A DNA stretch of 12,213 nucleotides from Actinomycetes bacterium (GTDB lineage Bacteria; Actinomycetota; Actinomycetes; Mycobacteriales; Micromonosporaceae), in the NCBI GenBank assembly GCA_023437285.1, contig JAEZGP010000791.1:1-12213 (forward strand), read 5' to 3'. The notes beneath the pieces were generated by a model, which worked only from the letters and a program-made list of their open reading frames with translations, did not search any database and was not told where the DNA came from. Within the stretch, counting starts at the first letter, position 1; every line of letters begins with the position of its first letter. A program made the translations under genes and the position numbers. This document shows, in pieces, positions 5,973-12,213 of the stretch.

Positions 5973-6426
5973 TCGGCCGCGGCCGGGCGGGCATCTCGTG
6001 GCGGTCGCCGCGCCCCATCGGCGACACTGCCTCGCCCATTCAGCCCGGCGAGAGCGTTGCTGGCCGGTGACCGCGAATCGAACCGCGCCGCAGAGGTCCA
6101 GCGGACCGAATCGGTGGCGGACGTCTGGCGGCCCGCCGAGAAGGCCGCTGAGCCAAGATCTGGACGCTGTGGGTATGTGTCGGGAAGTGTCTGCACCGAA
6201 TCATGGCTTAAATCCTGATGCTGAAACACCCTCGGGAGGGTCGGCGTCGCGATCACCCGCACGGCCTGCCCCCGAAGTGTTTCAGCCATGGGCCGGAGGA
6301 GTCAGGGAGAAGTCAGCAGCATGGATGACAACCGACGACACTCGTTGCGGCGGAAGGACATCCTGTCTGCAAAGATCGACACATTCCGACAACAGGCGAT
6401 GTCGGCACGGGAAATGGCTCCAAGGC
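5973..6426. other. Element interior with no recognisable gene
   Basis: Several frames stay open here but none gives a recognisable protein, and some cross the repeat clusters or the tRNA fragment. The stretch holds one clear inverted repeat, GCTGAAACAC (6220-6229) and GTGTTTCAGC (6277-6286), with a 47-nt gap. The short frame starting ATG at 6321 (MDDNRRHSLRRKDIL...) runs through the attachment repeat and terminator and is not credible as a gene. No integrase fragment could be recognised by eye on either strand. Confidence 0.5.
6220..6286. repeat. 10-bp inverted repeat near the right attachment repeat
   Basis: GCTGAAACAC at 6220-6229 and GTGTTTCAGC at 6277-6286 are exact reverse complements; with one inserted base the match extends to ATGCTGAAACAC. 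It lies about 140 bp inside the right attachment repeat and uses a motif different from the left-end array. Confidence 0.6.
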
Positions 6427-6468
6427 TCACACCGAAGAGGTCACTGGTTCGATCCCAGTATCGCCCAC
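6427..6468 (+). repeat. attR-like direct repeat, orphan tRNA-Val 3' fragment
   Basis: The right copy of the 42-bp perfect repeat carries the anticodon loop remainder, 3' anticodon strand, T-arm and 3' acceptor strand of tRNA-Val, but no 5' half, so it is not a functional tRNA. It is followed by TAGCG and a terminator hairpin, the arrangement expected for the original chromosomal 3' end of the tRNA gene. Confidence 0.85.
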
Positions 6469-6475
6469 TAGCGAA

Positions 6476-6499
6476 AAGGCCCGCCCGAAGGCGGGCCTT
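6476..6499 (+). terminator. Strong hairpin terminator, probably native to the tRNA-Val locus
   Basis: AAGGCCCGCC (6476-6485) pairs perfectly with GGCGGGCCTT (6490-6499) around a CGAA tetraloop. It follows the tRNA 3' fragment by 7 bases, as expected for the terminator that served the tRNA before insertion separated them by 1.65 kb. Confidence 0.8.
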
Positions 6500-6543
6500 C
6501 CGCTATGTCAGTGACGAACTGAGTGACTACGACTCTCGCTCAT

Positions 6544-6593
6544 CGCCAATCGGGGGTTCTTCCGGACTGATGCCGTCACTGCCCCGATCGGCG
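6544..6593 (-). terminator. Possible terminator of the GH30 xylanase gene
   Basis: CGCCAATCGGGG (6544-6555) and CCCCGATCGGCG (6582-6593) pair over 12 bp with one mismatch and a 26-nt loop. The hairpin starts about 22 bases beyond the xylanase stop on the minus strand. Confidence 0.5.
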
Positions 6594-6615
6594 TCGAAAA
6601 TCCAGGACGTGCTGG

Positions 6616-8373
6616 TCAGACCACCGTGCAGGGGATGCCGTTGAGGGTGAACGCGGTCGGTTCAGCGGTGTTGCCGGTATGCGTCGCCTGGAAACCGATG
6701 TCGACGGAGGCCCCCGGGGCGAGCGTGCCGTTGTAGCTCAGGTTGGTGGCGCTCACCTGGCCGCTGGAGGGCGAGTACGTGGCGTTCCAGCCCGAAGTGA
6801 TCGACTGGCCCGAAGGCAGCGTGAACCTCAGGGTCCAGCCATTGATCGTGGAGGTACCGGTGTTGGTGATCGTGATGCTGGCCGTGAACCCGGAGTTCCA
6901 CGTGTTCATCGTGTAGGCGACCCGGGGACCCGCGCCACCCGTGGGCGAGGACGAGGTGGGCGAGGACGAGGTGGGCGCGGCGGAGGCGCTCGTGACGACA
7001 GCGCTCGTGACAGCGGCGCTGGTGACCGCCGCACTCGTGGGAGCCGAGGAGGTGGGCAGCGTCCCGCTGATGTCGGTGACGAACGTCGAGATGCTTCTGG
7101 CGGGCAGGGTGACGGTGAGTGAGCCGTTCGACATGCGTAGCGCGCTCTGGGCTGCGACGTTCCTGCTGCCGTCGGTCACCCAGTTCGAGACGCTGCCGGA
7201 CGCGGTGCTGCCCGCCACGGTGAACTGCTGACTCACCGACGACGTGTTCTTGTTGACGGCGACGATGACGACGGTGTTGCCGTTGCGGTAGGCCGAGACG
7301 AAGACGTTCGTCGCCGGGTTCGCCGTGGCATCGATCCGCACGTATCCCGGGCGGACGAACCTGGCGAACTGCGCCATGACCGCGCCGCGCTTGCTGAGCT
7401 GACCGTCCTCCCGCATGGGGCCGTAGCTGCGGCGGATGTACCACCAGACGTACGTCTGGAACCCGGCGTCCACCATGGCGCGGTGCATGTGTTCGCCCAC
7501 GTCGAGCGCCTCCGGCCAGGAGTCCCCGGAGTTGGCGTTGCTGTTGGGGTAGTAGACCTCCGTCATCCAGAGTTCCTTGCCCGCACCCTTCTGCTGGAAC
7601 AGGGGGTACGGGAAGTTCGAGTACGGCGTGCCGTAGAGGTGCGCCCCGATGATGTCCACGTTGGCCAGCGCGGCGGCGTCGTTGAGGATCGGGTCCGACA
7701 TGCTCTTGATGTACTGGAACGACTCGGGCGCGATGACCCTGGTGTTGATGGAGCCGGCGTTGTTCTTCAGGAAGTTGACGATCTCGGTGGAGGTCCACCA
7801 CGTCCACTCGCTGGCGTAGTCCGGCTCGTTCTGAATTGATATGGCGTAGAGGTTCACGCCGTTGTTCTTCATATACGTGGTGAAGCTGTTGAGGTGCTGC
7901 GCGTAGGCGGCGTACGAGCTGTACCTGAGACGCTTGGCGTTGGTCTGGCCGTTGCGGTTGAAGGTCTCGATCATGCTGGCCGGGGGGTTCCACGGGGAGG
8001 CGAAGACTGTGACGCCGAGCGCGGCGGCCCGCTGCGCGGTCGCCAGGTCACGGCCCCAGTCCGACTGGTTCTCGTAGACGGGGATGCGCAGCACGGAGAA
8101 GCCCAGCTTGCCGTCGCCGGTGCCGAAGGCGGTGTCGCGCTGTGCGGCGGTCAGGTCGCCGGCCCACATCGCGTGGGTCATGCCGCCGAAGCCCCGGATC
8201 GTCTGCCGCTGCGCCGACGGGTTGATGTTCGCCGTCGCGGCCTCGGCCGCCGTGGCCCGCAGAACCGATGCGGTGACCGCGAGGACCGGAACGGCCCCCA
8301 TGGTCGTCAGGATGGTTCTCCGGCTCAGCAGGCTCCGCTCGCCGCCCTCGGGCCGATGTTGATCTTGTGGCAT
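6616..8373 (-). CDS. xynC: GH30 subfamily 8 glucuronoxylan endo-1,4-beta-xylanase with C-terminal CBM2
   Basis: The 585-residue secreted enzyme starts with a Tat-type signal (SLLSRRTIL, twin Arg 18-19, hydrophobic core, probable cleavage after AEA near 45). The catalytic region (about 48-435) shows the acid/base Glu183 in ISIQNEPDY, the nucleophile Glu272 in LWMTEVYYP, and YVWWYIRRSYGPM (308-320). That last motif holds the arginine which in Bacillus XynC-type GH30_8 enzymes binds the methylglucuronic acid side chain, so cleavage of glucuronoxylan at branch-defined positions is expected. The C-terminal part of this region includes the side beta-sandwich. A Thr/Ser/Ala linker (437-480) leads to a CBM2 (about 484-585) with Trp492, Trp513 and Trp529. 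The usual first CBM2 cysteine is missing while Cys582 remains, so the typical disulfide cannot form. AAGGA lies 6-7 bases before the ATG. It is co-directional with the GH9 cellulase, with a hairpin between them. Confidence 0.93.
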   Translation of the reverse strand: MPQDQHRPEGGERSLLSRRTILTTMGAVPVLAVTASVLRATAAEAATANINPSAQRQTIRGFGGMTHAMWAGDLTAAQRDTAFGTGDGKLGFSVLRIPVYENQSDWGRDLATAQRAAALGVTVFASPWNPPASMIETFNRNGQTNAKRLRYSSYAAYAQHLNSFTTYMKNNGVNLYAISIQNEPDYASEWTWWTSTEIVNFLKNNAGSINTRVIAPESFQYIKSMSDPILNDAAALANVDIIGAHLYGTPYSNFPYPLFQQKGAGKELWMTEVYYPNSNANSGDSWPEALDVGEHMHRAMVDAGFQTYVWWYIRRSYGPMREDGQLSKRGAVMAQFARFVRPGYVRIDATANPATNVFVSAYRNGNTVVIVAVNKNTSSVSQQFTVAGSTASGSVSNWVTDGSRNVAAQSALRMSNGSLTVTLPARSISTFVTDISGTLPTSSAPTSAAVTSAAVTSAVVTSASAAPTSSSPTSSSPTGGAGPRVAYTMNTWNSGFTASITITNTGTSTINGWTLRFTLPSGQSITSGWNATYSPSSGQVSATNLSYNGTLAPGASVDIGFQATHTGNTAEPTAFTLNGIPCTVV

Positions 8374-8439
8374 GTCTCGTCCTTCCTGCCGTTGGCGCGG
8401 GTGCGCCCTTTCCGATGTCTGGTGGTAGGCGCCGGTGCT

Positions 8440-8479
8440 CGCGGGCCCGGTCCCGGGTCAACAGAGAGCCGGGCCCGCG
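8440..8479 (-). terminator. Terminator hairpin between the GH9 and GH30 genes
   Basis: CGCGGGCCCGG (8440-8450) and CCGGGCCCGCG (8469-8479) form a perfect 11-bp stem with an 18-nt loop. It begins 16 bases past the GH9 stop on the minus strand, so the xylanase downstream probably has its own promoter in the 122-bp gap or depends on read-through. Confidence 0.7.
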
Positions 8480-8495
8480 GTGGTTGCGCCGATGG

Positions 8496-10805
8496 TCAGG
8501 TACGGGTACAGGTAACCGTCGCCGGTACGCCGTTCGCGGTCGTCCAGGTGCCGAGGAACCCGAACGTGGTGGTGGCGTTCGGGGCCAGCACGCCGTTCCA
8601 CGCCTCGTTCTTCACCGTCTGGGTGGTGCCGCTGACACTGCTGATCCCGCCCCACAGCTGGGTGATGGTCTGGCCGTTCGGGAACGTCCAGGACACCGTC
8701 CAGCTGGCCGTCGCGGTCGTACCGGTGTTCTGGACCGTCACCTCACCCTGGAACCCACCCGACCACTGGCCCGTCACCTTGTAGGTCGCCGAACACCCGC
8801 CGGCCGGCGGCGGCGAGGTGGGCGGGGCGGACGTCGGTGGACGGCTCGTCGGCACGGTCGAGGTGGGCGGGGCGGACGTCGGCGGGCGGCTCGTCGGCAC
8901 GGTCGAGGTGGGGGGAGCGGATGTCGGCGGGCGGCTCGTCGGCACGGTCGAGGTGGGCGGCGCGGACGTAAGCGGCGTGGTGCCGGTCGCCTTCTCCGCC
9001 GCGTACGAGGTGAGCCATACCAGGCCCGAGTTCCAGTTGATGGCGACCTCGTTCGTTGAGTACGACCCGATGTCGTCGACGTAGCACTTCTGCGGCGCAC
9101 AGCCACCCAGCCGCTGCCGGGCGACGTCGTCCTCCAAGGCGGAGTCCGGTCCACCGGCGAGCGAGCCGGCCGGCGGGTTGGGCAGGCTCGCGTCGTACTG
9201 GTGGGCCCAGAACCGGTGGTGCTGGTTCTTCGAGTAGACCGTGCCGAAGCCGGTGACGTACGAGTTGCCGAGCGCGTTGCGGCCGAGCAGGTAGTCCAGG
9301 GCGGACAGGGCGCCGTCACGGTACTTGCTCTGACCGGTGAAGTCGGCGGCCAGCGCCAGCAGCGTGGCCCGGTTGTTGACCTCACCGCTGGAGCCCCACC
9401 AGTACTCGGCGGAGCCGAGCGGCACGCCGTACCCCTGGGTGTTAATGATGTTGAGCAGCGCGTCCGCCTGGGTGACGATCCGCTGCCGGATGGTGGCACC
9501 GGTCGAGGACGACAGGCCGTTGGGCACGATCGCGAGGGTGATATCACCGAGCGCCGCCGTCGTGGGCCAGCCGAAGTTCTTCCCTACGCTCGCGCCCGCG
9601 TTGTGCGGCGATGAGCCGAGGAAGCTGGAATAGGTCGACGACCCGGTGGTGACGTAGAGCTCGGCGGCCGCCCAGTAGAACTCGTCGGACACGTCGTTAT
9701 CGCCGTACGCGCCGCCGCCCGTGCTGTCGGAGCCGGAGGCGTAGACGGCCGGGTTGGCCCGGGCCGCGGTCCACGCTTTTTCCGCCGCCGTCTGGCACTT
9801 GCTGGCGAAGGCCGAGTCGATGGTCTTCCACACGCGGGCGCACTGAGCGGCCACGGCGGCCAGGTTCAGGGTGGCGGCCGTCGACGGCGGGTGCAGTTCA
9901 CGCGGTTGGGAGTCGGTCTCCGGACGCTGTGGGATGCCCGTCCAGTTCTGGTCGTGCAGCTTGTGGAATGCCATGCCCGCGCGTGGGCGGCCGTCCGGCA
10001 CCTGCATGCGCAGCAAGAACTCGATTTCCCAGCGTGCCTCGTCGAGGATGTCGGAGACGCCGTTGCCCGCCTCCGGGATGGCCTGCGAGCCGTCGGCGAA
10101 CGCGTTGCGGTTCGCGCTGGAGACATTGCGGCTGCGCTCGTACGCGTCGAGCAGCTGCCACACGGAGATCCCGCCGTTGACCACGTACTTGCCCTGGTCG
10201 CCGGCGTCGTACCAGCCGCCTCGCGCGTCGAGGCGGTAGTCGCATACGCCGGGCTGGCATGGCACGTCGGTGTCGCCGCGGTTGGGCGAGATGCCCAGGT
10301 GGCCGGCGGGGCGCGCGTACGCGGAGCCCACCAGACCGGCCTGGATAGCGATGCCACTGCGCTGGTGGTAGAAGAACGCGAGCGAGTCCTTCGCGAGCTG
10401 GTTGTAGACGTCGTTCGCGATGGTGAACGCGTGGCTCGACCTGCCCGCGACCTCGAGCCGGAAGCCTTCGCCGGTGCCCGTAAAGGACGAGAAGTCGACG
10501 GTGTGGACGTATTCGCCCGACGCCCCGTCGTTGCCCTTCACCGTGGTGGTGCCGGACGCCACCGCCGTACCGGCCGCGTTGCGCAGCTGCCAGGACAGGG
10601 GAGTAGTGGAGGTGTTGACGACGGTCGCCCGCTTCGGTAGAGCCGGCGCGAAGCCGACCTGGTTGAGCCGGATCGAGGCGTCCCCGGCGGGATAGGTCGC
10701 GGATGACGCGCTGGTGGCGGTGACAACGCCGGCCGCGAGTACGGTGGCCGCGATGGCGACCACCGTCACGATGCGACGGCGCTCGAATCTGGTGCCGGAT
10801 GACAC
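8496..10805 (-). CDS. GH9 endoglucanase with N-terminal Ig-like domain and CBM2
   Basis: The 769-residue protein starts at a GTG (10805-10803) with AAAGGA 6 bases upstream. A signal peptide (basic 6-11, hydrophobic 12-30, probable cleavage near SSA 34-36) is followed by a CelD_N/Ig-like domain (about 42-128, beginning IRLNQVGF) and a GH9 catalytic domain (about 135-605). Catalytic landmarks are the water-activating Asp pair in GGWYDAGDQGKYV (Asp200, Asp203), the substrate-binding HHRFWAH (529-535) and the proton donor Glu586 in STNEVAINWNSGLVW. A Pro/Thr/Ser linker (about 608-668) contains three near-identical 15-residue repeats. A CBM2 follows (671-766) with Cys671 and Cys766 at its ends and Trp681, Trp718 and Trp736 as the usual cellulose-binding face. 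This theme-type E/B GH9 layout is found in endo- or processive beta-1,4-glucanases acting outside the cell on cellulose. Confidence 0.94.
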   Translation of the reverse strand: MSSGTRFERRRIVTVVAIAATVLAAGVVTATSASSATYPAGDASIRLNQVGFAPALPKRATVVNTSTTPLSWQLRNAAGTAVASGTTTVKGNDGASGEYVHTVDFSSFTGTGEGFRLEVAGRSSHAFTIANDVYNQLAKDSLAFFYHQRSGIAIQAGLVGSAYARPAGHLGISPNRGDTDVPCQPGVCDYRLDARGGWYDAGDQGKYVVNGGISVWQLLDAYERSRNVSSANRNAFADGSQAIPEAGNGVSDILDEARWEIEFLLRMQVPDGRPRAGMAFHKLHDQNWTGIPQRPETDSQPRELHPPSTAATLNLAAVAAQCARVWKTIDSAFASKCQTAAEKAWTAARANPAVYASGSDSTGGGAYGDNDVSDEFYWAAAELYVTTGSSTYSSFLGSSPHNAGASVGKNFGWPTTAALGDITLAIVPNGLSSSTGATIRQRIVTQADALLNIINTQGYGVPLGSAEYWWGSSGEVNNRATLLALAADFTGQSKYRDGALSALDYLLGRNALGNSYVTGFGTVYSKNQHHRFWAHQYDASLPNPPAGSLAGGPDSALEDDVARQRLGGCAPQKCYVDDIGSYSTNEVAINWNSGLVWLTSYAAEKATGTTPLTSAPPTSTVPTSRPPTSAPPTSTVPTSRPPTSAPPTSTVPTSRPPTSAPPTSPPPAGGCSATYKVTGQWSGGFQGEVTVQNTGTTATASWTVSWTFPNGQTITQLWGGISSVSGTTQTVKNEAWNGVLAPNATTTFGFLGTWTTANGVPATVTCTRT
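8805..8969. repeat. 45-bp tandem repeat encoding the GH9 linker
   Basis: About 3.6 copies of a 45-bp unit encode TSAPPTSTVPTSRPP on the minus strand. The copies are almost identical at the nucleotide level, with only a few third-position and point differences, indicating recent expansion by slippage or unequal exchange. Confidence 0.85.
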
Positions 10806-11556
10806 GTCTGGTCCTTTCGGCGGGCGGGCGGCCTATGACGGTTGGCCGTGAACGGGACGGTTCGGCGCCGTTGCCGGTGCGGGCGATCACGTCTGCCGCG
10901 CGGAGTCCTCAGTTATGAGAGTCGGCTCCGTGTGGGCCAACGACGGCTGACCGGTGCGTGGGCACATTGTCGGTAATTCACATCGCGCAGGACGCTCCCA
11001 TACGATTGTTTGACACTCAAGTGACTGCCATCAAAGGCGTATAGGGTCTACGGCGCGCGGCGTTGTATCGATCGACGACGGAGCCAATATCTGCAGCTCA
11101 CTGCCCTGACACTTTGTCGAAATGGCCTCTTCGTGGGAGTGCTGAAAGTTTCCGCGCCTGCGGTGCGACGTTAGCGACTGCCGGACCGGTAACAGTTGTT
11201 TCCAGCGACCGTTCGACTCGGTAAGGCATAACATTTTTCGGCGCGCCGATTGATTAAGTGCGAGGGTTGCGTTGCGATCCGGGCGGTGCCGTCCGCATCT
11301 CGGCCACTGCGCGAAACTCGCCGGGCAACCGGTATCGGCCCGAGGCCGACTCGGCCTGCGAGCAGCTCGGGGACCGCGTGGGGAAACAGGCATGCGGGGG
11401 TCTCTTGCCATCCGTTCTACACCGGTGTAGGAAGTATTGACTAACGTATATGTGCGCTGTCGCGGCTGTCAGGAAGGTCTCGGTAGCCGATCTCGATGGT
11501 GCGGCGCGTGCCTTCGATGCGGGAGGCCCTGACGCTCTGAGAGGAGCAGCAACGCG
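10806..11556. promoter_or_regulatory. Divergent intergenic region between GH9 cellulase and CE1 esterase
   Basis: This 751-bp stretch has lower GC than its neighbours and no convincing gene; the frames that stay open are short and unlike known proteins. It must hold the promoters of both divergent genes. It contains the perfect 14-bp palindrome at 11417-11430, a palindrome-like AGGCCGA-C-TCGGCCT (11343-11357), a TTGACA (11010-11015) without a well-placed -10, and a TTGACT (11437-11442) downstream of the palindrome. TGGGAGTGCT (11134-11143) and, on the minus strand, TGGGAGCG (11000-10993) resemble half-sites of the CebR cellulose-utilisation operator TGGGAGCGCTCCCA, but no full site is present. 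Confidence 0.5.
11417..11430. promoter_or_regulatory. Perfect 14-bp palindrome, candidate operator
   Basis: CTACACCGGTGTAG is its own reverse complement and lies 127 bp upstream of the esterase ATG, just before a TTGACT/TATATG-containing A+T-richer patch. This fits a repressor or activator site for the esterase. The regulator is not identified. Confidence 0.5.
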
Positions 11557-12213
11557 ATGTCACACAGCAGTGGCCCCCGAAAAACCAGCTTTGTCGCAGC
11601 CGCGGCTTTGGCGGTGTCACTCGTCGCGGCCGCCCCGGCGGCTGCCGCGACCGACACCTGGCATTCGAACGACGACGTCTACCACTACTTCAAGGCGCCG
11701 CAATCGGAGGTCATAAGCATCGTCGGCGGTACGCCGGCAACGCTCGAACTAGAGGCGAACATCGGCCCGAGCGGCACGTGGTCGGCGCTCGCTATGGACC
11801 CGAGCGGCTCGGACTACGCCGCGAACGTCGGTCCGCTCGCGCCCGGGCTGTACTACTACCAGTACACCGCGACCATGCAGGACAGGTCGAAGGTGTCCTT
11901 CCGCCAGCCTGGCAGCCCCGTGGCGGTGACGTCGAAGCCGAACTGGAACACCTTCTTCGTACCGGGGGAGTCCGTCGCGTGGATGGCCGACGCCGCCGCG
12001 GGCGGGACGGTGCAGGAACTGTCCTACAAAAGCGCGGCGTCGGGGGAGAACCGCACCGCCGTGGTGTGGACCCCGCCCGGCTACAAGCCCGCCCGGGCCG
12101 AGGCGTACCCGGTCCTGTACCTGCTGAGCAGCGAGGGTCAGACCGCTCGTGAGTGGCTGGAACTTGGCCGGGCGAAGCAGATCCTCGACAACCTGGCCGC
12201 GGGCAGGGACGCC
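11557..12213 (+). CDS. Secreted CE1-type esterase (feruloyl/acetyl-xylan esterase-like), C-terminus outside window
   Basis: The first 219 residues are visible. The ATG at 11557 has GAGGAG (11541-11546) 10 bases upstream. A Sec signal peptide (basic 8-9, hydrophobic 11-30, AAA cleavage near 30) precedes a beta-rich N-terminal domain (about 50-135) of the Ig/CBM48-like type, then the start of an alpha/beta-hydrolase of the Esterase (PF00756) family: RTAVVWTPPGYKP (166-178), YPVLYLL (184-190), and WLELGRAKQILDNLAAG (200-216). These blocks are typical of XynZ-like feruloyl and acetyl-xylan esterases. The HGGG-like oxyanion sequence normally following LYLL is SSEG here, and the usual HG before the RTAVVW block is also altered (AAGG). 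The GxSxG serine and His/Asp lie beyond the window, so activity cannot be judged. Divergent from the cellulase and xylanase genes, it fits a plant cell-wall degradation locus. Confidence 0.8.
   Translation, partial: MSHSSGPRKTSFVAAAALAVSLVAAAPAAAATDTWHSNDDVYHYFKAPQSEVISIVGGTPATLELEANIGPSGTWSALAMDPSGSDYAANVGPLAPGLYYYQYTATMQDRSKVSFRQPGSPVAVTSKPNWNTFFVPGESVAWMADAAAGGTVQELSYKSAASGENRTAVVWTPPGYKPARAEAYPVLYLLSSEGQTAREWLELGRAKQILDNLAAGRDA

Larger units (their letters stand above)
4780..6468 (+). mobile_element. Integrated tRNA-Val element of about 1.65 kb without integrase (CIME-like or decayed island)
   Basis: A 42-bp perfect direct repeat bounds the unit: 4780-4821 inside the functional tRNA-Val and 6427-6468 as an orphan tRNA 3' fragment followed directly by a terminator hairpin. 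Use of a tRNA 3' half from the anticodon loop onward as attachment core is typical of tyrosine-recombinase elements such as actinomycete integrative and conjugative elements. Recombination between the repeats would release a 1,647-bp circle. Inside are a site-rich non-coding region, a PIN-domain toxin/antitoxin-like pair and a second repeat cluster. No integrase, excisionase, replication or transfer gene is present, so it would have to be moved by a recombinase supplied elsewhere, or it is a deletion remnant. Integration is inferred; the repeat and the gene content are seen directly. Confidence 0.8.

Noticed and set aside
5918..6289. Possible integrase or replication-protein remnant on the minus strand
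   Set aside because: No tyrosine-recombinase (R...HxxR...Y) or replication-initiator motif could be found; its start lies inside an inverted repeat and the rest lies over the octamer cluster.
6427..6468. A second tRNA-Val gene
   Set aside because: Only the 3' half is present; the D-arm and 5' acceptor strand are missing, so it is an attachment-site copy.
5692..6471. Plus-strand open frame over the antitoxin-like gene and the element interior
   Set aside because: It is antisense to the antitoxin-like gene, ends in a translated tRNA fragment and contains no domain; it is explained by GC bias.
6288..6644. Short plus-strand open frame through the right attachment repeat
   Set aside because: It reads through the tRNA fragment and the terminator hairpin and into the xylanase 3' end, has no good Shine-Dalgarno sequence at a sensible distance, and shows no recognisable motif.
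8805..8969. Repeat array resembling a CRISPR
   Set aside because: It is a direct tandem repeat without spacers, in frame inside the GH9 gene, and encodes the Pro/Thr linker.
11031..11411. Minus-strand open frame of 126 codons in the long intergenic region
   Set aside because: Its composition is atypical, there is no Shine-Dalgarno sequence or recognisable motif, and it spans likely regulatory DNA.

Overview
The window is high-GC DNA from a filamentous actinomycete, most likely of the Micromonosporaceae (Micromonospora/Actinoplanes type). The evidence is the SsgB-family sporulation protein, GTG and TTG starts, the codon bias, and secreted plant-cell-wall hydrolases carrying actinobacterial CBM2 modules. 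The family-level assignment is inference; no rRNA marker is present.

Left part (1-4678): ordinary chromosomal genes. On the minus strand lie an SsgB-like cell-division protein (3970-3539), a large FtsX/MacB-type ABC permease with no ATPase beside it (3382-827), and a class III PLP aminotransferase that runs off the left edge (787-1). A small membrane protein with the PGPGW motif is divergent from ssgB (4232-4678).

Middle (4749-6499): a complete tRNA-Val(CAC) gene whose 3' 42 bases recur exactly at 6427-6468, followed by a strong hairpin that looks like the tRNA gene's original terminator. The 1,647-bp repeat-to-repeat unit therefore looks like an integrated element using the tRNA 3' end as attachment site. 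It has no integrase. It holds a dense array of CAGGTAG/CTACCTG-type sites with two inverted repeats next to the tRNA end, a two-gene PIN-toxin/antitoxin-like pair on the minus strand, and a second cluster of GGTCGCGG-type repeats. It resembles a cis-mobilizable element or a decayed island kept with its toxin-antitoxin pair, and is the most unusual part of the window.

Right part (6500-12213): a plant-biomass degradation locus. On the minus strand are a Tat-exported GH30 subfamily 8 glucuronoxylanase with a C-terminal CBM2 (8373-6616) and a GH9 endoglucanase with Ig-like N-domain, proline/threonine linker and CBM2 (10805-8496). Divergent from these, across a roughly 750-bp non-coding region with a perfect 14-bp palindrome, a secreted CE1-type esterase starts at 11557 and runs off the right edge. 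Together these would cut cellulose and glucuronoxylan; the esterase may remove ester side groups, although its visible oxyanion-loop motif is degenerate.
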